Assembly (NCBI RefSeq): GCF_003049085.1 | Contig: NZ_PIQX01000006.1 | Span: 62,001 to 126,000, forward strand | Source of the DNA: Campylobacter concisus | GTDB lineage: Bacteria; Campylobacterota; Campylobacteria; Campylobacterales; Campylobacteraceae | Direction: 5' to 3' | DNA: 64,000 bases | Translations under genes and position numbers: made by a program | Notes under the pieces: model-generated | Seen by the model: the letters and a program-made list of their open reading frames with translations, nothing else | Databases searched by the model: none | What the model was told of the DNA's origin: nothing | Shown: in pieces, positions 9,716 to 19,090 of the stretch | How the letters are laid out: every line of letters starts with the position of its first letter | Position numbering within the stretch: the stretch's first letter is position 1

Positions 9716-11230
9716 ATGGATAAGAATAAAATTATAATCTTTGATACGACTTTAAGAGATGGTGAGCAAAGCCCTGGTGCATCGATGAATACAGCCGAAA
9801 AACTACAGATCGCACTTCAGCTTGAAAGGCTTGGTGTGGATGTTATGGAGGCCGGATTTGCAGCAGCAAGCCCAGGGGATTTTGATGCGGTAAACCAAAT
9901 AGCAAAGCAAGCCTCAAATATCACGGTTTGCTCTCTTGCACGCGCAGTTGAGCGTGATATTAAGGCAGCTGGCGAGGCATTGGCTCCAGCTAAAAATAAG
10001 AGAATTCATACATTTATAGCGACAAGCCCAATTCATATGGAGTACAAGCTAAAAATGAGCCCAGATGAAGTAATAAAACGTGCAGTTGAGTCTATAAAAT
10101 ACGCAAAAACCTTTTGCGATGATGTGGAGTTTAGCTGCGAGGACGCTTGTAGAAGTGAAATGAGCTTTTTAAAAGAAATTTGTGATGCTGCCATAAATGC
10201 TGGTGCAAAAACTTTAAATATCCCTGATACGGTTGGTTATTTATATCCTGAAGAGATAACTGCTCGCATTAGTGAAATAGTAAAATTTGTAGGCGATAGA
10301 GCGATAATATCTGTGCATAATCACAATGACTTAGGCATGGCTACGGCAAACTCGTTAGCGGCCATAAAAGCTGGTGCAAGGCAGGTCGAAGGCACGATAA
10401 ATGGTATAGGTGAGCGCGCCGGAAATGCTGCGCTTGAAGAGATTGTGATGGCTATCAAAACCCGCCAAGACGTCTTTGCCCCACTTTATACAGACATTAT
10501 CTCAAAAGAAATTTATCCAACTTCAAGACTGATTGCTAGTATTATAGGCATTGAGCCTCAACCAAACAAAGCTATCGTTGGTAAAAACGCATTTGCTCAT
10601 GAGAGTGGCATACATCAAGACGGCGTGCTAAAACACAAAGAGACCTATGAAATAATTAGCGCTGAGAGTATAGGCCTTGAGAAAAATTCTCTTGTTTTAG
10701 GTAAGCATAGTGGTCGCCACGCGTTTAAAGATAAGCTTGCTAGCCTTGGATTTGACCTTGATAGCGATGCTCTTAATAAGGCATTTGAAAAATTTAAAGA
10801 GCTAGCTGATAAGAAAAAAGAGATATTTGATGATGATATTAGAGCTCTTGTGGCTGAAGAGATTACAAAAATTCCACAAGCTTATGAGATCACGGCTCTT
10901 CTTCAAAGTAGTGGCGGAAGCCTTGCAAGTGCTTCAATTAGAATAAAACACAATGATGAAATCATCAATGACTCAGCTCTAGGAAATGGTACCGCTGATG
11001 CGATATTTAAGGTAGTTGATCGTATTAGTGGCATTAGTGGTACGCTCAAAGACTATAAAGTGGCGTCTGTTTCTCAAGGTAAAGATGCACTTGCAAAGGT
11101 TGATGTAAAGGTCGAGTTTGAGGGCAAAACGGCTGTAATAGGACATGGACTTGATATAGATACTATGATGGCAAGCGCAAAAGCCTATGTTGGCGCACTA
11201 AATAGCTACCTTCGCATACATAAAAACTAA
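9716..11230 (+). CDS. leuA: 2-isopropylmalate synthase LeuA
   Basis: Condenses acetyl-CoA with 2-oxoisovalerate in the first committed step of leucine synthesis. At 504 residues it is the long bacterial form: a TIM barrel beginning [16 protein letters not shown], a second signature around [10 protein letters not shown], metal ligands in [11 protein letters not shown], and a C-terminal regulatory (LeuA allosteric) domain from about residue 390. The ATG follows AAAAAAGGAC. It stands after the Leu-codon leader, which implies control by leucyl-tRNA supply in addition to feedback inhibition. leuB, leuC and leuD are not in this window. A gene-free stretch of 650 bases follows. Confidence 0.96.
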   Translation: MDKNKIIIFDTTLRDGEQSPGASMNTAEKLQIALQLERLGVDVMEAGFAAASPGDFDAVNQIAKQASNITVCSLARAVERDIKAAGEALAPAKNKRIHTFIATSPIHMEYKLKMSPDEVIKRAVESIKYAKTFCDDVEFSCEDACRSEMSFLKEICDAAINAGAKTLNIPDTVGYLYPEEITARISEIVKFVGDRAIISVHNHNDLGMATANSLAAIKAGARQVEGTINGIGERAGNAALEEIVMAIKTRQDVFAPLYTDIISKEIYPTSRLIASIIGIEPQPNKAIVGKNAFAHESGIHQDGVLKHKETYEIISAESIGLEKNSLVLGKHSGRHAFKDKLASLGFDLDSDALNKAFEKFKELADKKKEIFDDDIRALVAEEITKIPQAYEITALLQSSGGSLASASIRIKHNDEIINDSALGNGTADAIFKVVDRISGISGTLKDYKVASVSQGKDALAKVDVKVEFEGKTAVIGHGLDIDTMMASAKAYVGALNSYLRIHKN

Positions 11231-11235
11231 AATTT

Positions 11236-11270
11236 TAGCCGGCTACTAAATTTGCAGCTGGCTACTTTAA
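11236..11270 (+). terminator. Probable terminator after leuA
   Basis: A 9-bp stem (11236-11244 with 11256-11264, one G-U pair) with an 11-base loop begins six bases after the leuA stop and is followed by CTTTAA. The T tract is short, so strength is uncertain. Confidence 0.45.
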
Positions 11271-11342
11271 ATTTAATCCAAAAACTATATAAATTTTTAA
11301 AATTTAAAGTCTTTGTTTAAAAAATAGAATTTTAGTATCTTT

Positions 11343-11460
11343 CTTTGCAAATTTTAAAATCTTACTCACTCACCTTAGCAACTTACTAATTTTAGGGCTC
11401 ATAAACATTCGCCACTAAATTTAGAAGCGTGATATATTCGCTCATAAATTTTAAAATTTG
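11343..11460. repeat. Intergenic repeat, copy A (118 bp)
   Basis: Colinear with the segment at 11650-11767: same length (118 bp), identical first 16 bases (11343-11358) and identical last 22 bases (11439-11460). The middle aligns without gaps (for example TTACTAA at repeat positions 41-47 in both). A diverged relative lies before dnaE near 62250-62340. No open frame covers it. Confidence 0.75.
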
Positions 11461-11649
11461 ATAGAGTTTAGACCGCATGCGGTGCGAAGCACTAGAGCAT
11501 GCCCCTTGAATGTGTGAGGGATTTGGGGGGGATTAAAGGGGGATGAGGGGATAGATTTCGTGTCTGCCACGTAGTTGCGAGCCTGAGAAGTAAAATTTAA
11601 GTCCCCTTGCCTACCTTTTGAATAAAAAATGAAAATTTAATCAAGCCGT
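11461..11649. other. G-rich structured element between two repeat copies
   Basis: 189-base gene-free segment unlike its AT-rich surroundings. It has a 12-bp perfect palindrome ACCGCATGCGGT (11472-11483), then a GTGC-GAA-GCAC hairpin. A stretch at 11518-11550 has four G runs of 3, 7, 5 and 4 with spacers of 4, 6 and 4 bases, a G-quadruplex-type pattern. A CGTG-TCTGC-CACG hairpin lies at 11559-11571. The later AAGTCCCCTT (from about 11609) can pair with the upstream G runs. There is no reading frame of note. It may be a non-coding RNA, a nucleic-acid structure or a dispersed element; I cannot tell which. Confidence 0.5.
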
Positions 11650-11767
11650 CTTTGCAAATTTTAAACTTTCATTCGCTCGCAAGAATTGATTACTAAAATT
11701 TGGCTTCGCTTACCGCTTATCTCAAATTTTAGAGCCGAAATTACTCGCTCATAAATTTTAAAATTTG
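11650..11767. repeat. Intergenic repeat, copy B (118 bp)
   Basis: Second 118-bp copy in the same orientation as copy A, 189 bases after it. Ends are identical to copy A (16 and 22 bases); the interior is roughly two-thirds identical by eye. The 3' part, AGAGCCGAAATTACTCG, is also found exactly near 62313-62329. It is followed by about 110 bases of AT-rich spacer before the end of tcdA. Confidence 0.75.
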
Positions 11768-11880
11768 CTAGATTCTCATCTTGGATTGTTAAATTCGTGT
11801 TTTGTAGAGCTAGCTATTAAATTTATATCTAAAAATGCCAGCTCTAATTTGAAATTTTACTCGGAGAATAAATTTTTGAC

Positions 11881-12531
11881 TTACTGCCCAACTATCTTTT
11901 TAACAGCTAGTGAAGCTAAATTTAGTCCAAAGCAAGCAGTCACGCCCATGAAGCTTCCAAGTGGCTTGCAAAGTGGCTCTTCAACCGAAAAGACCACGTC
12001 AAATTTACCGCTAAAGCCTGATCTTTTGAGCTCATATCTATATTTTCTAGCTAGCGGATCGACCGAGGTTTTCCACACGCTAGCCACCTTTATCTTGGTT
12101 GGATCAATCCTTTTTGCACCACCCATAGAGGCTATAAATTTGCCAGGATCTACCACATTTGCAAGGGCGATCTTGGCAGTGATATCATCGATCGCATCGA
12201 TCACTACGTCAAATTTACTAAAGTCAAAACCAGCAATAAATTCTGGCGTGATTAGCGTCTGAATAGGCGTTATACAAGGATAAATCTTGGCAAATTCCTC
12301 CACCTTTACGCCGCCAACGTTTTCGCTGTAAATTTGGCGGTTTTGATTTGTCACATCAAAGATGTCTTTGTCGATCAATGTGATATGCCCAACTCCACTT
12401 CTAGCAAGCGCATCCACGCACATTCCGCCCACACCACCAGCTCCGCAAACTAGCACTTTCGCACTTTGAAGCCTGCTAAAACCATCCTCGCCAAAGAGCC
12501 ATCTTATCCTCGTAAATCTATCATTTTGCAT
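11881..12531 (-). CDS. tcdA: tRNA threonylcarbamoyladenosine dehydratase (ThiF/MoeB family)
   Basis: E1-like enzyme that, in E. coli TcdA, dehydrates t6A37 of ANN-decoding tRNAs to cyclic t6A using ATP. The 216 residues show VLVCGAGGVGGMCVDALARSG (in pieces: GAGGVGG nucleotide loop), LIDKDIFDVTNQNRQ and the late PLGSFMGVTACFGL segment typical of the TcdA branch. I place the start at ATG 12531, preceded by AAGGGG; a TTG one codon earlier is possible. It overlaps the end of surE by 11 bases, so the two are coupled. Sulfur-transfer relatives (MoeB, ThiF) are usually longer and linked to their pathway genes, which are absent here. Confidence 0.85.
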   Translation of the reverse strand: MQNDRFTRIRWLFGEDGFSRLQSAKVLVCGAGGVGGMCVDALARSGVGHITLIDKDIFDVTNQNRQIYSENVGGVKVEEFAKIYPCITPIQTLITPEFIAGFDFSKFDVVIDAIDDITAKIALANVVDPGKFIASMGGAKRIDPTKIKVASVWKTSVDPLARKYRYELKRSGFSGKFDVVFSVEEPLCKPLGSFMGVTACFGLNLASLAVKKIVGQ

Positions 12532-13297
12532 CAAATTTCCCCTTTAAGCCCTCCAAACTTTCATACGAAGTCATGTTTAGTTTTATAGGCGTTATCGTGG
12601 CAAAGCCCTCATTTACCTTGCTGATGTCGCTTGGCTCGCCCTTTTCGTATTCAAGCGCAGCGTTTCCAAGCCAGTAGTACTCGATGCCTCTTGGATTGCG
12701 ATTAAGCGTAGCATGCGTTGCATAGGTGCGTTTGCCAGCTGGGACGACGGAGTAGCCTTTGAAATTTTTGCTAGTTACAGCCGGAATATTTATATTTAGA
12801 AATTCTCTTTGATTTAGCGAAATTTCACCCTCTAGCACCTTTGGTACGATAAATTTCACTACCTCTTTTGCTAGCTCAAAGCCAAGTTCATTTAGTGAGT
12901 TATTCGCATAAAACTGCGAAAAAGCGATGCTTCTAATGCCCTGTAAAACGCCCTCCATCGCCGCTCCACACGTGCCAGAGTAGGTGATGTCCTCGCCCAA
13001 ATTTGCTCCGTGATTTATGCCGCTTATCACCAGATCTGGTTTTTTGTTATAAAGTGCGTGAAGTGCGAGATAGACGCAATCACTAGGCGTTGCGTCATCG
13101 AGTTTAAAAAAGTTATCATCAAGTTTTATAAACCTAAGCGGCCTTGTAAGTGTCAAAGAGTGAGCGCAGGCTGATTTTTCTGAGCTTGGAGCTACGATCG
13201 TGACATTTACGCCATCTAGCTCGCTTAAAACTTCTTTTAAGGCAAGCAGCCCAGTCGCCTCAAATCCATCGTCATTTGTTATCAAAATTTCTTTCAA
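12521..13297 (-). CDS. surE: 5'/3'-nucleotidase SurE
   Basis: Metal-dependent survival-protein nucleotidase that dephosphorylates nucleoside monophosphates. Of 258 residues, the N-terminal ILITNDDGFEATGL carries the DD metal ligands. SSEKSACAHSLT and SGINHGANLGEDITYSGT are family motifs (Ser and Asn ligands), and the C-terminal arm (from about 190) is normal. It is divergent from lpxB with a 102-base gap holding both promoters, and is coupled to tcdA downstream. The surE-ThiF-family pairing also occurs in C. jejuni near the same cluster. Confidence 0.94.
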   Translation of the reverse strand: MKEILITNDDGFEATGLLALKEVLSELDGVNVTIVAPSSEKSACAHSLTLTRPLRFIKLDDNFFKLDDATPSDCVYLALHALYNKKPDLVISGINHGANLGEDITYSGTCGAAMEGVLQGIRSIAFSQFYANNSLNELGFELAKEVVKFIVPKVLEGEISLNQREFLNINIPAVTSKNFKGYSVVPAGKRTYATHATLNRNPRGIEYYWLGNAALEYEKGEPSDISKVNEGFATITPIKLNMTSYESLEGLKGKFDAK

Positions 13298-13360
13298 ATT
13301 TTATCCTTTAAAGGGTTGGATTTTATCACAGCTTTCTTAAAATTTTAAAGAATTTTTGCG

Positions 13361-13366
13361 TATAAT
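13361..13366 (+). promoter_or_regulatory. Putative -10 box for lpxB
   Basis: TATAAT preceded by a TTTTTGCG stretch (Campylobacter-like), 34 bases before the lpxB ATG, in the divergent gap between surE and lpxB. A five-codon ATG frame (13386-13403) overlaps the lpxB start; I treat it as incidental. Confidence 0.6.
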
Positions 13367-13399
13367 GCCCCCAAAAAAAGACCTGATGAAAGTGTGTAA

Positions 13400-14434
13400 A
13401 TGAAAATTTTAGTCTCCGCTCTTGAGCCATCGGCAAATTTGCATTTAAAAGAAATTTTGAAAAATTTTGAGGGCGAATTTGAGCTAATGGGAATTTTTAG
13501 CGAAGAGCTTGGCACGCCATATATGAAAAGTAGCGAGTTTTCAGCGATGGGCTTTGTCGAGGTTTTGCCGCTCATCTTTAAAGCCAAAAAAGCGATGAAG
13601 GTGATGAGCCAGATGGCAAAAGAGGCTGATGCTGTGCTACTAATAGACAGCCCAGCTTTTAATCTGCCGCTTGCAAAAGCGATAAAAGAGTCTGGTGCAA
13701 AGACGGCCGTGACATACTATATCTTGCCTCAAGTTTGGGCGTGGAAGCCAAAAAGAGTGAGCGCGGTTGAGAGGTATTGTGACAACCTAGCTTCGATCCT
13801 TCCATTTGATGCGAAATTTTATAGCCGATCGACCTACGTGGGACATCCTTTGATGGATGAGATAAAGCTTAAAAAAACTAGCCTAAGCAGTAGTGGCAAA
13901 GTGGCGTTTTTACCGGGATCAAGAAGGTCAGAGATTTCAAGACTTATGCCAGTTTATAGAGAGCTTGCTAAGAATATTGAGGCAAAAATACTACTTGTTG
14001 TGCCACCATTTTTGCTTGATAAAGTGGGCGAAATTTATGGAGATGTTAGCGATTTTGAGGTCGTCTCAAACACGCCTGAAGCTTTGTATGAGAGTGATTT
14101 TGCCTTTGTTTGCTCTGGCACTGCTACGCTTGAAGCAGCGCTCATTGGCACACCATTTGTGCTAGCCTATAAAGCAAAAGCGATAGACGTTTTCATAGCT
14201 AGAAAATTTGTAAAGATCAAGCACGCAGGACTTGCAAACATAATGTTTGATTTCATGGGCAAAGAGCCACTTCATGAGGAGTTTATCCAAGAATTTGCAA
14301 CAGCTGAAAATTTGCTAAGAGCTTATGAGAGCTGCAATAGGCAGAAATTTTTAAAAGGCTGTGATGAACTAAGGGCTTATTTAGGGCATGGCAGCAGTAA
14401 AAATGTAGTAAAAATTTTAAAGAATATGGAGTAA
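13400..14434 (+). CDS. lpxB: Lipid-A-disaccharide synthase LpxB
   Basis: Peripheral membrane glycosyltransferase (GT19) that joins lipid X and UDP-diacylglucosamine into the lipid A disaccharide. At 344 residues it is slightly shorter than the E. coli enzyme, as usual in epsilonproteobacteria. Seen: [18 protein letters not shown] (N-terminal binding loop), [34 protein letters not shown] and [17 protein letters not shown], all diagnostic. It is followed after two bases by greA, and an LpxH-like gene lies just beyond, so this cluster carries lipid A steps. The start is the ATG at 13400. Confidence 0.95.
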   Translation: MKILVSALEPSANLHLKEILKNFEGEFELMGIFSEELGTPYMKSSEFSAMGFVEVLPLIFKAKKAMKVMSQMAKEADAVLLIDSPAFNLPLAKAIKESGAKTAVTYYILPQVWAWKPKRVSAVERYCDNLASILPFDAKFYSRSTYVGHPLMDEIKLKKTSLSSSGKVAFLPGSRRSEISRLMPVYRELAKNIEAKILLVVPPFLLDKVGEIYGDVSDFEVVSNTPEALYESDFAFVCSGTATLEAALIGTPFVLAYKAKAIDVFIARKFVKIKHAGLANIMFDFMGKEPLHEEFIQEFATAENLLRAYESCNRQKFLKGCDELRAYLGHGSSKNVVKILKNME

Positions 14435-14436
14435 AA

Positions 14437-14922
14437 ATGAGTGAACCAATGACAATGCATGGATATGAGAAGATAGAAGCTGAGCTAAAAGACCTAAGGC
14501 TGGTGCAACGCCCTCAAATCGTAACTGAGATAGATATCGCAAGAAGCCACGGCGATCTAAAAGAAAATGCTGAGTATCACGCTGCAAAAGAAAAACAAGC
14601 CTTTATAGATGCTAGGATCGCTGAGCTTAGCGCGCTTCTTGCAAATGCCGAAGTGATCGATCCAAGTAGCTATGAGCACGATAGAGTTAGGTTTGGCTCA
14701 AGTGTGACGATAATGGACGAGGAAACCGAAATAGAGCACACATATACGATAGTTGGCATTAGTGAAAGCGACATCGATAAAGGCTATATCTCGATAAACT
14801 CACCTCTTGCAAAGCAACTTTTGGGTAAGGCTGAGGGCGATGAAGTAGTGCTAAATTTACCAAAAGGTAGAAGCGACGTTGAGATTGTAAAAATTTGCTA
14901 TAAGCCTATAAAATTTGACTAA
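14437..14922 (+). CDS. greA: Transcription elongation factor GreA
   Basis: Binds the RNA polymerase secondary channel and stimulates cleavage of backtracked transcripts. The 161 residues comprise an N-terminal coiled coil (about 1-75) with the acidic tip in [15 protein letters not shown], and a C-terminal FKBP-like domain with FGSSVTIMD and [18 protein letters not shown]. Length is typical. It lies two bases after lpxB, with a good hairpin terminator behind it. Confidence 0.96.
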   Translation: MSEPMTMHGYEKIEAELKDLRLVQRPQIVTEIDIARSHGDLKENAEYHAAKEKQAFIDARIAELSALLANAEVIDPSSYEHDRVRFGSSVTIMDEETEIEHTYTIVGISESDIDKGYISINSPLAKQLLGKAEGDEVVLNLPKGRSDVEIVKICYKPIKFD

Positions 14923-14935
14923 AAAGATGAGACAA

Positions 14936-14970
14936 AGAGCTAAAAACTGCTTTTTGGCTCTGCTAATTTT
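14936..14970 (+). terminator. Terminator after greA
   Basis: An 11-bp stem (14936-14946 with 14951-14961, one G-U pair) closes a CTGC loop and is followed within five bases by a TTTTT run. It sits between greA and the TTG start of the LpxH-like gene. Confidence 0.55.
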
Positions 14971-14985
14971 TAATTAAGGCAAAAT

Positions 14986-15777
14986 TTGAGCGAATATCTA
15001 TATGCCCCTATTATAAAAGAAGGTGCGATCTTTTTAGCTGATGCACATGAAAACGTAAACCGCGATGGCTTTTTAAAATTTTTAAGAGCTGTTAATAGTG
15101 GCGAGATCAAAGAGCCACCACAAATTTTTTTATTAGGCGATATGTTTGACTTTCTAACGGGCGAGGGCGAATATACAAGAGAATTTTACTCTGAGCACTT
15201 AAGCCTTATAAATAAAATTTCACAAAAGGTAGAAATTGTTTACTTCGAGGGCAACCACGATTTTAGACTTTCAAATTTATTTAATAAAACAATAGAAATT
15301 TGGGATGGGCACGAGATGCTGCGCTATAAAAGCGTTAGGGTTTATGATATTTACGATCAGCCAGCAAATTTCAAAACGATCAATGAAGAACGCGTTCAGA
15401 TCGCACATGGTGATATATTTTTACCTTTTATAGATAAATATGCACTTAGATTTTTGCGCCTTAGATGGTTTTTAAAATTTATGAATGCTTTGGATAAATT
15501 TTTAAATTTTAAAATATCAAAAGCGATATTAGCCAGACTTACTAAGAAAAATTTGGACTATAAAATTCCTAATTTTAAGGAGCTAATGAGCAAGCATTTG
15601 CAAGGATATGAGGCCGGCATTGTGATAGAAGGACACTATCATCAAGGCGAGCAATTTAACATTTACGATAAGTTTTATATAAATTTACCTTGTTTTGCAT
15701 GTGAGCAAAGTTATTTTGTTGTAGAATACGCCCAGCAAAAATTAAATTTGCTCAAAATGAGTTTGAAAGGACATTGA
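14986..15777 (+). CDS. LpxH-like metallophosphoesterase (UDP-2,3-diacylglucosamine hydrolase family)
   Basis: 263-residue calcineurin-like phosphoesterase with all metal-site blocks: FLADAHEN (DxH), LLGDMFDFLTG (GDxxD), EGNHDFR (GNHD), IAHGD and EGHYHQG (GHxH). The GNHDFR block with the GDMFDFL element is what LpxH shows, and lpxB is close by, so UDP-2,3-diacylglucosamine hydrolysis in lipid A synthesis is the best guess. The protein is longer than E. coli LpxH, with an insertion rich in basic and aromatic residues at about 150-190. It starts with TTG. The stop shares a base with the cheV ATG. C. jejuni has a homologue at the same place. Confidence 0.7.
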   Translation: MSEYLYAPIIKEGAIFLADAHENVNRDGFLKFLRAVNSGEIKEPPQIFLLGDMFDFLTGEGEYTREFYSEHLSLINKISQKVEIVYFEGNHDFRLSNLFNKTIEIWDGHEMLRYKSVRVYDIYDQPANFKTINEERVQIAHGDIFLPFIDKYALRFLRLRWFLKFMNALDKFLNFKISKAILARLTKKNLDYKIPNFKELMSKHLQGYEAGIVIEGHYHQGEQFNIYDKFYINLPCFACEQSYFVVEYAQQKLNLLKMSLKGH

Positions 15778-16730
15778 TGTTTGGAGATAACGTACTAAAA
15801 ACGGACTCAAACGAGATGGAACTTGTTGATTTTCGTATCTTTAAAAAGACCGAAAACAAAGTATATGAAGGAATATACGGAGTCAATGTCGCAAAGGTGC
15901 GGGAGATCATTAAGATGCCAAATCTTACCGAGCTTCCTGGTGTTCCCGAGTATATTGAGGGAATTTTTGATTTAAGAGGCGTAGTGATCCCTGTCATAAA
16001 TTTGGCAAGATGGATGAATATTATCGAGCCAACCGAAGGCGTAGTTATAAAGCCACGTGTTATTATTGCTGAGTTTAGTGGTATTTTGATCGGTTTTATC
16101 GTCCATGAGGCAAAAAGGATCAGGCGTATAAGCTGGAAAGATATCGAGCCTGCAAATTTTGCTTCAGGTTCTGGCGCTTTAGATAAAGGTAAAATAACAG
16201 GCGTAACAAGAATAGAAAATGATGAAGTTTTACTTATTCTTGATCTTGAAAGCATAGTAGAAGAGCTTGGAATTTACTCACCAAAGATCGAATTTGATGT
16301 AACAGACGATCAAAAACTAAAAGGTGCTGCTTTGGTTTTAGATGATAGCTCGACTGCTAGAAAGCTAGTAAAAGACGCACTTGAGAAAATGGGACTTAGC
16401 GTGGTTGAGGCTAAAAACGGCGTTGAGGGCTTGGAAAGAATGGAAGAGCTTTATCAAAGATACGGAGATAACCTATCAAGAGAGCTTAGAGTTATCTTAA
16501 GTGATATCGAAATGCCACAGATGGATGGATACCGCTTTGCTTCAACTCTTAAAAATGATGAAAGATTTAAAGAAGTTCCAATAGTATTTAACTCCTCATT
16601 GAGTAATGATTTTAGTGAAATCAAGAGCAAAGAAGCTGGTGGTGCGGCGTATCTTACGAAATTTGATGCAAGCATATTTTATCAAGAAGTGCTAAAAGTT
16701 ATTGAAGCACATTCTAAATCTGCAAAATGA
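15777..16730 (+). CDS. cheV: Chemotaxis coupling protein CheV (CheW-REC)
   Basis: Scaffold that links chemoreceptors to CheA and carries a receiver domain. Residues about 15-165 are a CheW domain (NVAKVREIIKMP and LPGVPEYIEGIFDLRGVVIPVINL in pieces). Residues about 180-315 are a receiver with the acidic pair in VLDDSSTARK, phosphoacceptor in ILSDIEMPQMDGY and the Lys in YLTKFD. I choose the ATG at 15777, which follows AAAGGA; an in-frame TTG sits one codon before. It is the first gene of the cheV-cheA-cheW array. Confidence 0.95.
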   Translation: MFGDNVLKTDSNEMELVDFRIFKKTENKVYEGIYGVNVAKVREIIKMPNLTELPGVPEYIEGIFDLRGVVIPVINLARWMNIIEPTEGVVIKPRVIIAEFSGILIGFIVHEAKRIRRISWKDIEPANFASGSGALDKGKITGVTRIENDEVLLILDLESIVEELGIYSPKIEFDVTDDQKLKGAALVLDDSSTARKLVKDALEKMGLSVVEAKNGVEGLERMEELYQRYGDNLSRELRVILSDIEMPQMDGYRFASTLKNDERFKEVPIVFNSSLSNDFSEIKSKEAGGAAYLTKFDASIFYQEVLKVIEAHSKSAK

Positions 16731-16738
16731 GGTGAAAC

Positions 16739-19081
16739 ATGGATGATATGAAAGAAATAATGGAAGACTTTTTAATAGAGGCTTTCGAACTTATTGAGCA
16801 GATAGATCATGACCTTGTTGAACTTGAGTCAAACCCTGAAGATTTGGAATTATTAAATAGAATTTTCCGCGTTGCTCACACAGTAAAAGGTAGTTCAAGT
16901 TTTTTAAATTTTGATGTTTTAACAGAGCTTACTCACCATATGGAGGATGTTTTAAATAAAGCTAGAAAAGGCGAGCTAAAGATCACTCCAGACATTATGG
17001 ACGTAGTTCTTGAGTCAGTTGATATGATGAAAGGCTTGTTAAGCAGTATTAGAGATCATGGAAATGATACAGCTGCTGGCATTGATATTAAAAATATTTG
17101 CGCAAGACTTACTCAAATTTCTGAAGGCGAAGCCCCAGCAGCAGCTCCTGAAGCTCCTGCCACACCGGTAGCTGAGCCAACACCAGAGCCAGAGCCAGCC
17201 GCGCCTACCGAAGAAGTACCAGAGATAAGTGATGCTGAGCTTTCAAAGCTAAGTGATTCAGAAGTTGAAGCAGAAATAGAAAGACTCTTAAAAGTTAGAA
17301 AGGCTGAGGATCAAGCAAGGCGTGCTTCAAAAGGTATAGCTCCAAAATCTCCTAGCGAGATAGCCCCAGCCGCAAGTAGTACTTCAGCTCCAGCTGCAAA
17401 AGCAGAGAGTAAGGAAAAAGACGGAGATAAAAAGGTCCCAGCAGCAAGCAGCGGTGCAGTAGCACAGGAACAAACTATACGCGTTGAAGTAAAAAGACTT
17501 GATCATTTGATGAATCTAATCGGTGAGCTTGTTCTTGGTAAAAACCGCTTATTAAAAATTTATGATGACGTGGAAGAGAGATATGAGGGTGAGAAATTCC
17601 TTGAAGAGCTAAATCAAGTAGTCTCAAGCCTAAGTCTAGTTACGACTGATATACAGCTTGCCGTTATGAAGACAAGAATGCTTCCAATAGCAAAAGTCTT
17701 TAATAAATTCCCACGTATGATACGCGATCTTAGCCGCGACCTTGGTAAGCAAATCGATCTTGAAATTTCAGGTGAAGAGACTGAGCTTGATAAGTCAATC
17801 GTAGAAGAGATCGGCGATCCACTAGTTCACATCATCAGAAATTCATGCGATCACGGTATCGAGGATCCCGAGACAAGAAAGGCCGCAGGTAAGCCTGAAA
17901 AAGGCCTTGTTCAGCTAAAAGCTTACAATGAAGGCAATCATATCGTTGTTGAGATAGTTGATGATGGTAAAGGCTTAGATGCTGACATGCTTAAATCTAA
18001 ATCGATAGAAAAAGGCATCATCACTGAGCGCGAAGCTGATGCGATGAGCGAAAAAGAGGCATTTGGACTTATCTTTAGACCAGGATTTTCAACTGCGGCA
18101 AAGGTTACAAACGTATCTGGTCGTGGTGTTGGTATGGACGTTGTTAAGACTAATATCGAAAAACTAAACGGTATCATTGATATTGAAAGTGAAGTTGGAA
18201 AAGGCACAGTTATGAAGCTTAAAATTCCACTCACACTTGCGATTATTCAGTCGCTACTTGTTGGAACGCAAGAAGAATTTTACGCTATTCCACTTGCTAG
18301 TGTTCTTGAAACTGTTCGTGTGCCGATTGATGATATCTACACGATCGATGGCAAAAATGTACTAAGGCTAAGAGATGAAGTCTTATCTCTTGTTAGACTC
18401 TCTGATGTATTTGGTGTAGAAAAAGCTTTTGATGGTGGAGATCAAACTTATGTCGTAATAATCGGTGTTGCTGAAGCAAAACTAGGTATTATCGTCGATA
18501 CTTTGGTTGGGCAAGAAGAGATTGTTATTAAATCAATGGGTGATTATTTGCAAAATATCCCAGGTATTGCTGGTGCGACTATTAGAGGTGATGGCCGTGT
18601 GACATTGATTATCGATGTTGGTGCTATGATGGAGATGGCAAAAGATATCAAGGTAGATATTAGAGCCGAAATAGAAGATAGCACAAAAGCAAAGGAAAAA
18701 CCAAGCGATTATAAAGTCTTGATAGTTGATGACTCAAAAATGGATAGAACTATCATGCAAAAAGCGCTTGAACCAACTGGGGTAACGATAATAGAGGCCA
18801 CAAATGGTGTTGAGGCATTAAATATCGTAAAATCCGGAGAGCACTCCTTTGATGCGATCTTGATAGATATTGAGATGCCAAGAATGGATGGATATACACT
18901 AGCTGGCGAAATTAGAAAATACTCTAAGTATAGAAATTTACCGCTTATTGCTGTTACATCAAGGACGTCAAAAACAGATAGGTTGCGTGGCGTAGAAGTT
19001 GGAATGACTGAGTATATTACAAAACCATATTCAGCCGAGTACTTAGAAAATGTCGTTAGAAAGAATATAAAATTAGCTTAG
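16739..19081 (+). CDS. cheA: Chemotaxis histidine kinase CheA with C-terminal receiver (CheAY)
   Basis: 780-residue sensor kinase of the chemotaxis array. In order: HPt domain with phosphorylated His47 (RVAHTVKGSS), an Ala/Pro/Glu-rich linker (about 125-240), dimerisation helices from about 245, a HATPase with the N box in HIIRNSCDHG and G boxes VDDGKGLD and GRGVGMDVV, a CheW-like regulatory domain, and a receiver (about 655-775) with LIVDDSKMD, LIDIEMPRMDGY and ITKPY. The receiver fusion is the normal form in Campylobacter and Helicobacter and likely acts as a phosphate sink. No dedicated CheY-binding P2 domain is obvious in the linker. cheW follows after nine bases. Confidence 0.97.
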   Translation: MDDMKEIMEDFLIEAFELIEQIDHDLVELESNPEDLELLNRIFRVAHTVKGSSSFLNFDVLTELTHHMEDVLNKARKGELKITPDIMDVVLESVDMMKGLLSSIRDHGNDTAAGIDIKNICARLTQISEGEAPAAAPEAPATPVAEPTPEPEPAAPTEEVPEISDAELSKLSDSEVEAEIERLLKVRKAEDQARRASKGIAPKSPSEIAPAASSTSAPAAKAESKEKDGDKKVPAASSGAVAQEQTIRVEVKRLDHLMNLIGELVLGKNRLLKIYDDVEERYEGEKFLEELNQVVSSLSLVTTDIQLAVMKTRMLPIAKVFNKFPRMIRDLSRDLGKQIDLEISGEETELDKSIVEEIGDPLVHIIRNSCDHGIEDPETRKAAGKPEKGLVQLKAYNEGNHIVVEIVDDGKGLDADMLKSKSIEKGIITEREADAMSEKEAFGLIFRPGFSTAAKVTNVSGRGVGMDVVKTNIEKLNGIIDIESEVGKGTVMKLKIPLTLAIIQSLLVGTQEEFYAIPLASVLETVRVPIDDIYTIDGKNVLRLRDEVLSLVRLSDVFGVEKAFDGGDQTYVVIIGVAEAKLGIIVDTLVGQEEIVIKSMGDYLQNIPGIAGATIRGDGRVTLIIDVGAMMEMAKDIKVDIRAEIEDSTKAKEKPSDYKVLIVDDSKMDRTIMQKALEPTGVTIIEATNGVEALNIVKSGEHSFDAILIDIEMPRMDGYTLAGEIRKYSKYRNLPLIAVTSRTSKTDRLRGVEVGMTEYITKPYSAEYLENVVRKNIKLA

Positions 19082-19090
19082 GGGTAAGGG

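Noticed and set aside
11525-11531. Seven-G run as a phase-variation tract
   Set aside because: It lies in a gene-free gap, not in a frame or close promoter, and seven is short for Campylobacter contingency tracts. It is better seen as part of the G-rich element.
11785-11870. Inverted AGAGCT arms downstream of tcdA as a terminator
   Set aside because: The 9-bp arms enclose a 22-base loop and there is no T run on the minus strand after them.
11765-12262. Plus-strand open frame of 165 codons
   Set aside because: It is antisense to tcdA, has no family resemblance, and tcdA has clear motifs and coupling with surE.
13386-13403. Five-codon frame overlapping the lpxB start as a regulatory uORF
   Set aside because: Too short and without a distinct ribosome site; probably chance.
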